Assembly: GCF_003596335.1 (NCBI RefSeq) | Contig: NZ_QZCH01000007.1 | Coordinates: forward strand, 1-64,000 | Length of the DNA stretch: 64,000 bases | Source: Motilimonas pumila | GTDB lineage: Bacteria > Pseudomonadota > Gammaproteobacteria > Enterobacterales > CBDFNC01 | Direction: 5' to 3' | Part shown: positions 37,697-45,789 of the stretch, in pieces | Layout: each line of letters opens with the position of its first letter | How positions within the stretch are numbered: position 1 is the stretch's first letter | Program-made: the position numbers and the translations under genes | The notes under the pieces: model-generated | The model's database searches: none | The model's input: the letters and a program-made list of their open reading frames with translations, nothing else | Told to the model about the DNA's origin: nothing

Positions 37697-38003
37697 TTGT
37701 TTTTTAGGAATGCTGATTTTCGGCACCTCTATGCAAGTGGTAGCTGAAGGTGGTCTTTGGGCTAAATGTGCAATAGAGACTGCAACAGGCTCCAAACAGG
37801 TCGCACAATTTAAAGTGTCTGATACTGAAATTAATGAGGCCTTATTAGATAGAAAAGGCCGGGAGCTGAGCCAAAGTGGCTTTGTATATGCCGAAGACGG
37901 CAAAACAAAGCTAAAGATTAGTACTGTATTTCAGTGTGTTACTTTAGAGGGGGACTTTACTCAGGTTGCAGCTCTTGAAATTGAGCAAGCTTACCCTGAG
38001 TAA
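37677..38003 (+). CDS. TapY2-like type IVa pilus accessory protein
   Basis: The product is 108 residues. The strong ribosome site AAAGGAGG within pilE places the start at ATG 37677, so the genes overlap by 20 bases. A signal peptide ends near VVAEG. The mature part has a Cys pair (WAKCAIE, FQCVTLE), and the ending STVFQCVTLEGDFTQVAALE resembles what I recall of TapY2 proteins, found after pilY1/pilE in Aeromonas and Shewanella. The function is unclear; it is probably periplasmic. The family name is from memory and position, hence moderate confidence. Confidence 0.6.
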   Translation: MNVGKISCFLGMLIFGTSMQVVAEGGLWAKCAIETATGSKQVAQFKVSDTEINEALLDRKGRELSQSGFVYAEDGKTKLKISTVFQCVTLEGDFTQVAALEIEQAYPE

Positions 38004-38019
38004 TACCGCCCCTGTATTG

Positions 38020-38070
38020 CCCTGACAGCTTTTGCCCTATACCAGCGGCTGTCAGGTGCATATTTTCCGA
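38020..38070 (+). terminator. Terminator of the minor pilin operon
   Basis: CCTGACAGC (38021-38029) pairs with GCTGTCAGG (38048-38056). T-rich sequence follows. It lies 17 bases beyond the last stop. Confidence 0.6.
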
Positions 38071-38710
38071 ATTTTTGAGTGGTTGTAACCAAACATTGCA
38101 TTCGAGTTGGTCAGCTCCTGTGGCTAAACCCCCAAGTAGGCCTATTCACTTTCGCGTGAAGGTATATCTCAGAATACAATCGTGATTCATTATTTTTGAG
38201 CTCGCTATTGTGAACTTGAAAATAGCTTTTGTATAAAACCCTGCGCGCATTTTTAGTGCCGTTAAAAATGGGAGGATTACTTACTGGAATATAAGGAAAG
38301 TCGGCTTTATCGCTAACTTTGATTCTGAGCCTGCATCAAGGGGAGGCTAAATTCTACAACAAAATGGTCTAAGGACCTTTTTATCCACCTTTTTTGTCCA
38401 ACACTTACATCGGTTTATGATAAGAGACCGATCTGATTTTACAGACTAAAATTCAACGTGGTATTACTAGGTTTATATTGCTGTTTCGTGTCATGAGCAA
38501 TGAGCTCTTATGTTACTTTAGCTTTAGGGTAAACAACGCTCGAGTGGTGGCTTAAATACCTATCCTTTTGGCAAAGGTTTGTTTAAGAAAGCTCACCTAT
38601 CGCTTAATGACCATGCAATCCTGTCGCTAGGACGCAAGGTTATTCAGCAAAAGAATATAAGCTTGAATATTTACAATACCTTAGTTGCCTAATGTGCTAA
38701 ACAAACAGTT
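38071..38710. other. 640-bp stretch without a gene
   Basis: All frames are broken. Apart from a small hairpin (CATTTTTA/TAAAAATG, around 38249-38270) I see no structure. The stretch lies between the minor pilin operon and an inverted fimT-like gene, and may be a decayed insertion. Confidence 0.4.
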
Positions 38711-39232
38711 TTAACTGCAGCTTACTTGGTTCTGTGTGATAGAGGCTTTCCCGGATGCTTGTATGTTAATAGTGCTGCCGCTTTTGTCGGCGCAATATGT
38801 GATGGCTAATGAGCCAGGTAAATTGCTTGTTAACCCATCAGGTTGGTATTGTACCGAGTATAATTGTGAGCTGAATTGAATATCGTCTTTTGTTGAAAAT
38901 GGCTCTGAACGCTTGAGCAACATATCATCAGGATCCAATTGTTCATTTTTATTAAAATCAATGAATACGTCCACTCCATTAATCCAGTTATCTTGGCATT
39001 GCTTACTCGCATTAAGGCTACAAATTGTTACATTTTGGTTATTGCTAACGGCTTGGTTCCTAGCAAAAGTGATGTCTTTAAGAAGACTATTCGCTGAGTC
39101 GTATGAACGAGAGTTACTGGACAAACTTCCTAAACCTGCAGCGGTCATTGCCATCAAGACAGACGCGATAAGTAAAACAATAGTTAACTCAATTAAAGAA
39201 AAACCTTGGATTGCCTTTGAATAAAAACGCAT
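38711..39232 (-). CDS. fimT: GspH/FimT family minor pseudopilin
   Basis: The product is 173 residues. The prepilin site is IQG|FSLIELTIVLLIASVLMAM with Glu5. The conserved AGLGSLSSNSR and LLKDITFARNQAVSNNQNVTIC segment is the GspH/FimT signature. It is transcribed toward the pil operon, against its usual position as the first gene of that operon. It presumably joins the same tip complex. The symbol is by family; a GspH-like role is an alternative, but no type II secretion genes are near. Confidence 0.82.
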   Translation of the reverse strand: MRFYSKAIQGFSLIELTIVLLIASVLMAMTAAGLGSLSSNSRSYDSANSLLKDITFARNQAVSNNQNVTICSLNASKQCQDNWINGVDVFIDFNKNEQLDPDDMLLKRSEPFSTKDDIQFSSQLYSVQYQPDGLTSNLPGSLAITYCADKSGSTINIQASGKASITQNQVSCS

Positions 39233-39307
39233 TGCTGTCTCACTACTATTTGGTATTTACTGGATTAATATTATAAACCACTGTATCAACCAATAAAGTA
39301 GGCTAGA

Positions 39308-39919
39308 TCACTTTGTTAAATTACTTTTATTTGATTTCAGTCTAAAGGCGGCTTCTAGCACAAAGTATGCTACTCCAGCCATTGCGCCGATGACATGAGA
39401 AGATGTCATGACATTTGCTTCAATGAGTTGCGCTATCCATATACTTTCAAAAGCGTGTTCGTAGATGAGTTTGACAATGAGCCCACAGAGGAGTAACTGC
39501 CCAAATTTTACTTTCTTATGTATGTCTTGCAATGCGCCATAAGCAAATAATGCGTGTAAGCTTCCTGACAAGCCAACATACCAATTTACGGTAGGCTCAA
39601 AAATATACAAACCCACTGTGACACACAAAGAAGAGATAAGAAGCAACAAGATTAACTTGCGACTAGTAAAGTGAAATAATTGCTGCAGTAAAATCAAGCC
39701 GGCAAGATTGAATACTAAATGGTAGCCATTGGTATGGCAGATATTAGCTGTGATGAGTCGCCATGGCTGACTCCATAAAACTTCGCGTTGGTATGCCAAT
39801 AAATCATGTGCCGATTCATCAAATAAATACAAGCAGGTTGCTAGTACAGACAAAGAACAGAGTATAATGGTCGGGTTATGGCTGAACAGCCTCTGGTATA
39901 GGTAATTTAGGTAGTACAA
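39308..39919 (-). CDS. rrtA: Rhombosortase (rhomboid-family GlyGly-CTERM protease)
   Basis: The product is 203 residues with six hydrophobic segments. The serine motif is GLSGSLHALFAYGAL (Ser near residue 118), the second-helix motif is HTNGYHLVFNLAGL, and the catalytic His is in SSHVIGAMAG. These match the small rhombosortase branch, which cleaves GlyGly-CTERM anchors on secreted proteins. The start is TTG at 39919; no ATG is available before the conserved part. It is divergent from the DTW gene with only two bases between start codons. No GlyGly-CTERM substrate is seen in the window. Confidence 0.82.
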   Translation of the reverse strand: MYYLNYLYQRLFSHNPTIILCSLSVLATCLYLFDESAHDLLAYQREVLWSQPWRLITANICHTNGYHLVFNLAGLILLQQLFHFTSRKLILLLLISSLCVTVGLYIFEPTVNWYVGLSGSLHALFAYGALQDIHKKVKFGQLLLCGLIVKLIYEHAFESIWIAQLIEANVMTSSHVIGAMAGVAYFVLEAAFRLKSNKSNLTK

Positions 39920-39921
39920 GT

Positions 39922-40515
39922 ATGGCTCGTCAATGGTGTGAAAAGTGCAACAAAGCGCAATCTATGTGTATTTGCCACATGATTACTCTAATTGATAACA
40001 AATACAAACTGATTATTCTACAACACCCATCAGAAGCGAACAAAGCGATTGGTACTGCACGTATTTTGTCTTTGAGTTTAACGCGTTGTGACCTTTATTG
40101 TCAGGAACAACTGCCTGTTTCACTGCTCGAAAATCGCCCAAGCTTTTTATTATACCCAGCCGCAGGCGAAGAAGTGCCTGTTAAGATTGCCAACTATCAT
40201 TTTCCTGCCGATAGCCAATTTATTTTGTTGGATGGCAGCTGGAAAAAAGCGTTTCGTTTATTACAGCTTAACCCCGCTTTACAGGCCTTACCTAAGGTGG
40301 CTTTATCACACGTAAAGCCCACTCAATATACCATTCGTAAGTCAAATAAAGACGATGGTGTGTCCAGCGTAGAGGCAGGATTTTACCTAATGAGTGAGCT
40401 TGAGCAACAGAGTATAAAATTCCAACCCTTGTTAGACGCTTTTCAAGGCATGGTCAAAAATCAGCTCAGTTGTATGCCATCGTCTGTTCGCCGACAGCAT
40501 TACGGCTATGATTGA
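39922..40515 (+). CDS. DTW-domain tRNA-uridine aminocarboxypropyltransferase-like protein
   Basis: The product is 197 residues. The N-terminal Cys cluster CEKCNKAQSMCICH, the middle IILQHPSEANKAIGTARIL and the defining DxxW box as ILLDGSWKKAFRL mark the DTW family. Related enzymes (E. coli TapT/YfiP) attach the acp group from SAM to tRNA U47. Gamma-proteobacteria often have more than one DTW protein, so I do not assign tapT outright. It is convergent with queC, which ends 7 bases away. Confidence 0.85.
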   Translation: MARQWCEKCNKAQSMCICHMITLIDNKYKLIILQHPSEANKAIGTARILSLSLTRCDLYCQEQLPVSLLENRPSFLLYPAAGEEVPVKIANYHFPADSQFILLDGSWKKAFRLLQLNPALQALPKVALSHVKPTQYTIRKSNKDDGVSSVEAGFYLMSELEQQSIKFQPLLDAFQGMVKNQLSCMPSSVRRQHYGYD

Positions 40516-40522
40516 GCCCTAC

Positions 40523-41179
40523 TTATTCGTAGCTTAAAGGATCCGTTTCGCCAAAATGGGCAAAAGCCGCTAGGCGCTCTATACATGAGCCGCACTGACC
40601 ACATGCCTGTTCTCTGCCGTTATAACATGTCCAGGTATCGCCATAATTAAGCTTCATTTCTATGCCGGCTTGTAAAATTTCAATTTTACTGCTGTGTAAA
40701 AAAGGTGTTTCAATGGTCACCTTTTCAAAGTTAGCGATAGCAGCCACTTGATTCATCTGTTCAACAAATTCTGGCCGGCAGTCTGGGTAGATGAGGTGAT
40801 CGCCTGAGTGTGCGCCATAAAATACTTTTTCGGCTTTAATGGACACCGCATAACCAATTGCCAAAGACAATAAAATCATATTGCGGTTAGGTACAACGGT
40901 AGATGCCATGTTGTCGTTATCATAGTCACCAGTGGGTACATCGATATCTGAGGTGAGCGATGAACCGGCAATAATTTCATTTATTGCTGAAATATCAATC
41001 ACTTTATGGTTAATATTTTGACGTTGGCAAAACGCTTTAGCGACTTCTACTTCTTTTACATGGCGCTGGCCGTAATTAAACGTCAAGGCAAATACTTGAT
41101 AACCTTGCTGTATCGCTTGGTTAAGCACAGTGAAAGAATCCATGCCGCCGGAATAGATAACTACTACTTTTTTATTCAT
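40523..41179 (-). CDS. queC: 7-cyano-7-deazaguanine synthase
   Basis: The product is 218 residues. The ATP-pyrophosphatase loop [17 protein letters not shown] and the zinc-binding [19 protein letters not shown] at the C-terminus are diagnostic. It converts CDG to preQ0 in queuosine synthesis. It is divergent from queE across 67 bases, placing the pathway genes side by side. Confidence 0.96.
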   Translation of the reverse strand: MNKKVVVIYSGGMDSFTVLNQAIQQGYQVFALTFNYGQRHVKEVEVAKAFCQRQNINHKVIDISAINEIIAGSSLTSDIDVPTGDYDNDNMASTVVPNRNMILLSLAIGYAVSIKAEKVFYGAHSGDHLIYPDCRPEFVEQMNQVAAIANFEKVTIETPFLHSSKIEILQAGIEMKLNYGDTWTCYNGREQACGQCGSCIERLAAFAHFGETDPLSYE

Positions 41180-41246
41180 AAGCCTTGAGTTTCAATTATT
41201 ATTCACATATAAACCACGATTTTACGCAAAACAGGCATACAAACCA

Positions 41247-41924
41247 ATGGCTCAGCAGTATCGAATCAATGAAATGTTTCAAACTATCCAAGGGGAAGGT
41301 GTATATACTGGCGTGCCTGCAGTATTTATTCGCTTACAAGGGTGTGATGTCGGCTGCCCGTGGTGCGATACCCAACATACTTGGCATATAGCCGATCAAG
41401 ATAAAACCGACTTGATCATTATTACTGATAAAAGTAACGAGTCGTCTCGCTGGGCACAAGTAGACAGTTGCGGCATCATCAAAGAAATGCAGCGTTTAGG
41501 TTACGTGGCCAAACATGTTGTGATAACCGGCGGTGAGCCGTGCATGTATGATTTGCGAGAATTGACGTTGGCCTTGCATCAGCAAGGGTATAGTACGCAA
41601 ATTGAAACCAGTGGCACTTATAAAGTACAAGTGGCTGACGCCAGCTTTGTAACGGTATCACCTAAGGTGAACATGAAAGGCGGCTTGAGCGTGCGAAAAG
41701 ACGCGCTCTTACGAGCAAATGAAATCAAGCACCCCGTTGGTACAGCCAAGGACATTGACGCTCTGGATGCGTTAATACAACCCTTACACAAACAATTACA
41801 GGCGCAAATTTGTTTACAACCCATCAGCCAAAAGCCCCGAGCTACGCAACTGGCCACGCAAGTATGTATTGAGCGTAATTGGCGATTGTCTATTCAAACG
41901 CACAAATACATAGGAATTGATTAA
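41247..41924 (+). CDS. queE: 7-carboxy-7-deazaguanine synthase
   Basis: The product is 225 residues. It is a radical SAM enzyme with QGEGVYTGVPAVFIRLQGCD and the cluster motif C-x3-C-x2-C in GCDVGCPWCDTQHTW. VVITGGEPCMYDL and SPKVNMKGG follow. It makes CDG from carboxytetrahydropterin. It overlaps the next gene by one base at TAATG. Confidence 0.95.
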   Translation: MAQQYRINEMFQTIQGEGVYTGVPAVFIRLQGCDVGCPWCDTQHTWHIADQDKTDLIIITDKSNESSRWAQVDSCGIIKEMQRLGYVAKHVVITGGEPCMYDLRELTLALHQQGYSTQIETSGTYKVQVADASFVTVSPKVNMKGGLSVRKDALLRANEIKHPVGTAKDIDALDALIQPLHKQLQAQICLQPISQKPRATQLATQVCIERNWRLSIQTHKYIGID

Positions 41925-42154
41925 TGGACCAAGCGACAACGCAAGCTATGTTGGCAGCGATGATGGCAACAATGCCTTATGGTAAATATCGTGGGCTGCC
42001 CTTGATTGATTTACCTGAACCATATGTGGTGTGGGTCTCTCAGCAAGGGTTTCCTGCAGGCTTGTTGGGGCAACAACTAGCCCTAGTTTATGAAATAAAA
42101 CTCAATGGCCTTGAAACCATGCTTCGGCCTATGCTGGCCCAAATGACAAAGTAA
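41924..42154 (+). CDS. DUF3820 family protein
   Basis: The product is 76 residues. MPYGKYRGLPLIDLPEPYV and WVSQQGFPAGLLGQQLALVYEIKLNGL are the DUF3820 pattern. The function is not established. The one-base overlap with queE indicates translational coupling, so its product may be needed together with the queuosine enzyme, or the linkage may only be for expression. Confidence 0.85.
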   Translation: MDQATTQAMLAAMMATMPYGKYRGLPLIDLPEPYVVWVSQQGFPAGLLGQQLALVYEIKLNGLETMLRPMLAQMTK

Positions 42155-42244
42155 ACATTTTTCATGCTTCTGTCATGAGACTTCTTTATAATATAACGCC
42201 ATAAATCAAACACCTCGATAAAATTAACACTACAGGGAGCGTAA

Positions 42245-43255
42245 ATGACCATATTAGTGACAGGTGGTGCCGGGTATATCGGTAGTCATACTCTTGTTGA
42301 ACTATTAAATGAAAATCATGACGTTGTTGTGATAGATAATTTGTGTAACGCCAGTTTAGCATCCCTTGAAAAAGTGGAAAAACTAACAGGTAAAAAGGTG
42401 CCATTTTACCAAGTAGATATTCGTGATGCTGAAGGCTTAGCGACAGTTTTTTCTAAGCATCAGTTTAATAGTGTGATTCATTTTGCCGGCTTAAAGGCCG
42501 TTGGCGAGTCCAATGAAATGCCGCTGCATTACTACGATAATAATATTTCTGGTACGGTTAATTTATGCCAAGTCATGGCGAAATACCAAGTAAAAAATAT
42601 TGTATTTAGTTCGTCAGCAACCGTTTATGGTGACCCAGCTAGCGTGCCAATCAAAGAAGATTTTCCGACGTCTGCAACGAATCCATACGGTCGTAGCAAG
42701 CTTTTCATTGAAGAAATCTTAGGTGATTTATACAAAAGCGATAACAGTTGGAATGTCATTAACTTAAGGTATTTCAACCCCGTTGGCGCCCATGAAAGTG
42801 GCATTATGGGTGAAGATCCCAATGGCATCCCAAACAATTTAATGCCATATGTTGCGCAAGTTGCAGTGGGCAAATTGCAGCAGCTGAGCGTTTTTGGTGA
42901 TGATTACGACACTGCCGACGGCACGGGTGTTCGCGATTACATTCACGTGGTGGATTTAGCAAAAGGCCACGTTAAAGCGGTTGAGAAACTGACTCAAAAG
43001 CCAGGTTTAGCAACATATAACCTTGGTACCGGTCAAGGTTATTCAGTTCTTGAAATGGTGGCTGCATTTGAAAAAGCATCAGGCAAGACTGTTGCTTATA
43101 AAATTGCACCACGAAGAGCGGGTGATATCGCGCAGTGTTTCGCTGACCCAGCATTTGCCAAGCAAGAGCTGGGTTGGCAAGCAGAGAAAAATATCGAAGA
43201 TATGACCAAAGATGGTTGGCGTTGGCAGTCAGAAAACCCGAACGGTTATAAATAA
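42245..43255 (+). CDS. galE: UDP-glucose 4-epimerase
   Basis: The product is 336 residues. The NAD-binding [15 protein letters not shown], catalytic SSSATVYG with YGRSK (YxxxK), [14 protein letters not shown] and [15 protein letters not shown] are diagnostic of GalE. It interconverts UDP-glucose and UDP-galactose for surface polysaccharides. A TATAAT at 42187-42192 may be its -10. No other gal genes are near. Confidence 0.95.
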   Translation: MTILVTGGAGYIGSHTLVELLNENHDVVVIDNLCNASLASLEKVEKLTGKKVPFYQVDIRDAEGLATVFSKHQFNSVIHFAGLKAVGESNEMPLHYYDNNISGTVNLCQVMAKYQVKNIVFSSSATVYGDPASVPIKEDFPTSATNPYGRSKLFIEEILGDLYKSDNSWNVINLRYFNPVGAHESGIMGEDPNGIPNNLMPYVAQVAVGKLQQLSVFGDDYDTADGTGVRDYIHVVDLAKGHVKAVEKLTQKPGLATYNLGTGQGYSVLEMVAAFEKASGKTVAYKIAPRRAGDIAQCFADPAFAKQELGWQAEKNIEDMTKDGWRWQSENPNGYK

Positions 43256-43276
43256 GCAATAATTAGAATGCCGATA

Positions 43277-43306
43277 AAAAAAGGTCTGCATTTGCAGACC
43301 TTTTTT
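43277..43306. terminator. Bidirectional terminator between galE and hns
   Basis: AAAAAGGTCTGCA-TT-TGCAGACCTTTTT is a near-perfect palindrome with A and T runs on both sides. It serves both convergent genes. Confidence 0.85.
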
Positions 43307-43329
43307 ATTGGTATAACTGCATTACGAAG

Positions 43330-43725
43330 TTAGATTAAAAAATCTTCTAAAGATTTACCTTCATCAAGGGCTTTTTGAATTGGGCTTGGTTTGCGACCTT
43401 GACCTGTCCAAGTTTTCTCATTGCCATCTTCGTCAATGAACTTGTATTTTGCAGGACGTGGTTGACGTTTTTTAGTTTCCATACCACCGCTAAGGTTTAG
43501 AAGCTCACTTGGGTCAATACCATCGGCTTTAAGCATTTCTTTATATTCTTCAAGCTTACGGATTTTTTCCGCATTTGCTTCACGCTCAGCTTCATGTTCT
43601 GCGCGACGATCGCCAACAATTTTGTTGAACTTTTCTGCAACTTCTTCCAATTGTTCAATAGAAAGTTCTTTTGTAGCAGCTTTTAAACTGCGGGCATTTA
43701 GAAACGTTTTTAAAAAATCGCTCAT
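43330..43725 (-). CDS. hns: H-NS family nucleoid-associated protein
   Basis: The product is 131 residues from ATG 43725 (MSDFLKTFLNARSLKAA); a 5-codon upstream extension lacks support. The N-terminal oligomerisation helices (LSIEQLEEVAEKFNKIV, then a long charged coil) are followed by the DNA-binding domain KYKFIDEDGNEKTWTGQGRK with the TWTGQGRxP core. It silences AT-rich and acquired DNA. It is a single-gene unit. Confidence 0.93.
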   Translation of the reverse strand: MSDFLKTFLNARSLKAATKELSIEQLEEVAEKFNKIVGDRRAEHEAEREANAEKIRKLEEYKEMLKADGIDPSELLNLSGGMETKKRQPRPAKYKFIDEDGNEKTWTGQGRKPSPIQKALDEGKSLEDFLI

Positions 43726-43954
43726 TATTATTTTTACCATTAGTTAAGAGAGAGAAAGAAGTAATATAGACTTATTTGAGCCTTATTTCCAGTATCTTAA
43801 AGTACTAACTTTAGTTGAAAGTATTTATTCTACAAGGTTATTTGGTTTTATATTTTTTTGACCTTAAATTGTTTAAAGTTATAAAAATTTTAGCAAAGTC
43901 GCAAAAGTCCTTAATTGTACCTATGCTATAAAATTGCTATATTGCCATACTTAA

Positions 43955-44120
43955 TAGTAGAGGTGCGCATTTTATTAGTATATTTGGTTAGGTTGACGCC
44001 GGTAAGCCAAATGGAAAGGAAACTGTGCCGAAGCGATGTAAGGCCGTCATGCCAACTCGCTGGTGATGCACTTAATAAGTGTATTACTGTCATAGTTTTC
44101 ACTATGGGGAGCTACCGCAC
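43955..44120 (+). ncRNA. Lysine riboswitch (L-box)
   Basis: Conserved lysine-riboswitch blocks occur in the right order: TAGAGGTGCGC at the 5' side, GGAAAGG..., GTGCCGAAGCGA, the internal GTCATGCCAACTCGCTGG, a stem with ATGCACTTAATAAGTGTATT, and the closing GGGGAGCTACCGC. The 5' AGGTGCG and 3' end pair as P1-type elements. No intrinsic terminator follows. A small hairpin CTTCTCATT/AATGAAAG (about 44139-44158) partly covers the AGAGGA ribosome site of the next gene, which suggests translational control. Confidence 0.85.
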
Positions 44121-44163
44121 ACTTTTGTTGCTTGCTTCTCATTCAAGTAATGAAAGAGGACCA

Positions 44164-45720
44164 ATGGAACTCACCAGTTATTCTCAATCGATTTTATCGT
44201 TATTACCTCCTGTCGTAGCGGTACTATTAGCCATCATTACCCGTAAGGTTTTACTGTCATTGGGAATTGGCATTATTCTAGGCGCTTTATTATTAACAAA
44301 CTTTCAGTTGATCGATACTTTTACTCATATTGGCCAAGTGTCTATCAGCTTATTTTGGGATGATGGTGCATTAAATAGTTGGAATATCGATCTGATAGTG
44401 TTTTTGTTAATACTGGGGGTCATGACGAGCTTATTGACTATTTCGGGCGCCACCAGTGCCTTCGCCAATTGGGCGAGTACAAAAATAACGAGCCAGCGTG
44501 GCTCAAAAATACTCACAGTGGTATTAGGTATCATCATTTTTATCGACGATTACTTTAATAGTTTAGCGGTGGGGAGTATTTGTCGACCAATTACCGATAA
44601 ATATAAAGTTTCTCGTGCCAAGCTAGCCTATTTATTGGACTCAACTGCTGCGCCTATGTGTGTGTTGATGCCTATTTCAAGCTGGGGAGCCTATATTATT
44701 GGCATTATAGGAACCATTTTTGCAACGCACAAACTCACAGAATACACGGCGTTAGAAGCGTTTGTTACTATGATCCCGATGAACTTGTATGCCGTGTTTG
44801 CGCTGTTTCTAGTGGTGTTAACCGCTTATTTTAAGTTAGACATAGGCGCGATGAAATCGCGCGAACAAAAAGCCACCCTAGGCGAACTCTATAACGCACA
44901 AATGGGCGTACCCGCAGGTGAAATTGAAGCCGTTGCCAGTTCTGATAAAGCCAACGTTTACGATTTGATTTTGCCTATCATGGCGCTGATTATTGGTACT
45001 GTTTTCTTTATTATTTACACGGGCATAAATGCAACCGAGGGCCAAGTGACGGCTATCAGTATTTTTGCTAATACCGATGCATCCGGCTCATTAGTATACG
45101 GTGGTTTAACCGGCTTAGCGGTAACATTGATGATGGCATTAAATAATCGGTTGGCACTGCCTGTGTTAATACAAGGAATTTGGCAGGGCTGTCGCGCCAT
45201 GTTACCGGCCATTCTCATTTTATTATTTGCTTGGTCCATGGCATCGATGATCAGTTCGATAGAAACCGGTAAATACCTATCGAGTTTAGCTGATGGTAAC
45301 ATAGCTGTGAGCTTGCTACCTCTGTTGTTATTTATACTTGCTGGTTTTATGGCTTTTGCCACGGGTACCAGCTGGGGTACATTTAGCATTATGTTACCCA
45401 TTGCGGCTGATATGGCGATGGGCAGCAATACCGGTTTATTACTTCCTATGATGGCCAGTGTGCTAGCGGGAGCCGTATTTGGCGATCATTGCTCGCCGAT
45501 TTCAGATACCACTATTTTGTCGTCAACTGGGGCAGGCTGTCACCATATTGAACACGTCATTACGCAATTACCTTACGCTTTATTGGTCGCACTTATCAGT
45601 GCGTGCGGTTATTTAACATTGGGCGTGACAGAATCGCTTTGGGCAGGCTTTATCGCGAGCGGGGTGTTGTTTATTATCGCCAGTGTCAGTTTAATAGTCT
45701 TTGTGAAGCGTAAATCTTGA
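44164..45720 (+). CDS. lysW: NhaC-superfamily transporter, probable lysine importer (LysW type)
   Basis: The product is 518 residues from ATG 44164, preceded by AGAGGA. The reading frame remains open upstream, but that part is the riboswitch RNA. There are about eleven or twelve membrane segments. The NhaC-type core includes FIDDYFNSLAVGSICRPITD, LLDSTAAPMCVLMPISSWGA and FGDHCSPISDTTILSSTGAGCHH. By family alone this would be called a Na+/H+ antiporter. The lysine riboswitch directly upstream fits the group described as LysW lysine transporters by comparative riboswitch work. Expression should fall when lysine is plentiful. Confidence 0.85.
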   Translation: MELTSYSQSILSLLPPVVAVLLAIITRKVLLSLGIGIILGALLLTNFQLIDTFTHIGQVSISLFWDDGALNSWNIDLIVFLLILGVMTSLLTISGATSAFANWASTKITSQRGSKILTVVLGIIIFIDDYFNSLAVGSICRPITDKYKVSRAKLAYLLDSTAAPMCVLMPISSWGAYIIGIIGTIFATHKLTEYTALEAFVTMIPMNLYAVFALFLVVLTAYFKLDIGAMKSREQKATLGELYNAQMGVPAGEIEAVASSDKANVYDLILPIMALIIGTVFFIIYTGINATEGQVTAISIFANTDASGSLVYGGLTGLAVTLMMALNNRLALPVLIQGIWQGCRAMLPAILILLFAWSMASMISSIETGKYLSSLADGNIAVSLLPLLLFILAGFMAFATGTSWGTFSIMLPIAADMAMGSNTGLLLPMMASVLAGAVFGDHCSPISDTTILSSTGAGCHHIEHVITQLPYALLVALISACGYLTLGVTESLWAGFIASGVLFIIASVSLIVFVKRKS

Positions 45721-45742
45721 GTAGGGCTATTGCCAGGGCTTT

Positions 45743-45773
45743 AAAAAAGGCCTGAGTTAACGGGCCTTTTATT
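45743..45773. terminator. Bidirectional terminator, lysW / EAL-HDOD gene
   Basis: AAAAGGCC (45745-45752) pairs with GGCCTTTT (45763-45770), flanked by A and T runs, between convergent genes. Confidence 0.8.
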
Positions 45774-45789
45774 GTGACAAGCCGGTCGT

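Noticed and set aside
43915-44163. N-terminal extension of the LysW-type transporter
   Set aside because: The open frame runs through the lysine riboswitch. The ribosome site and membrane topology support ATG 44164.
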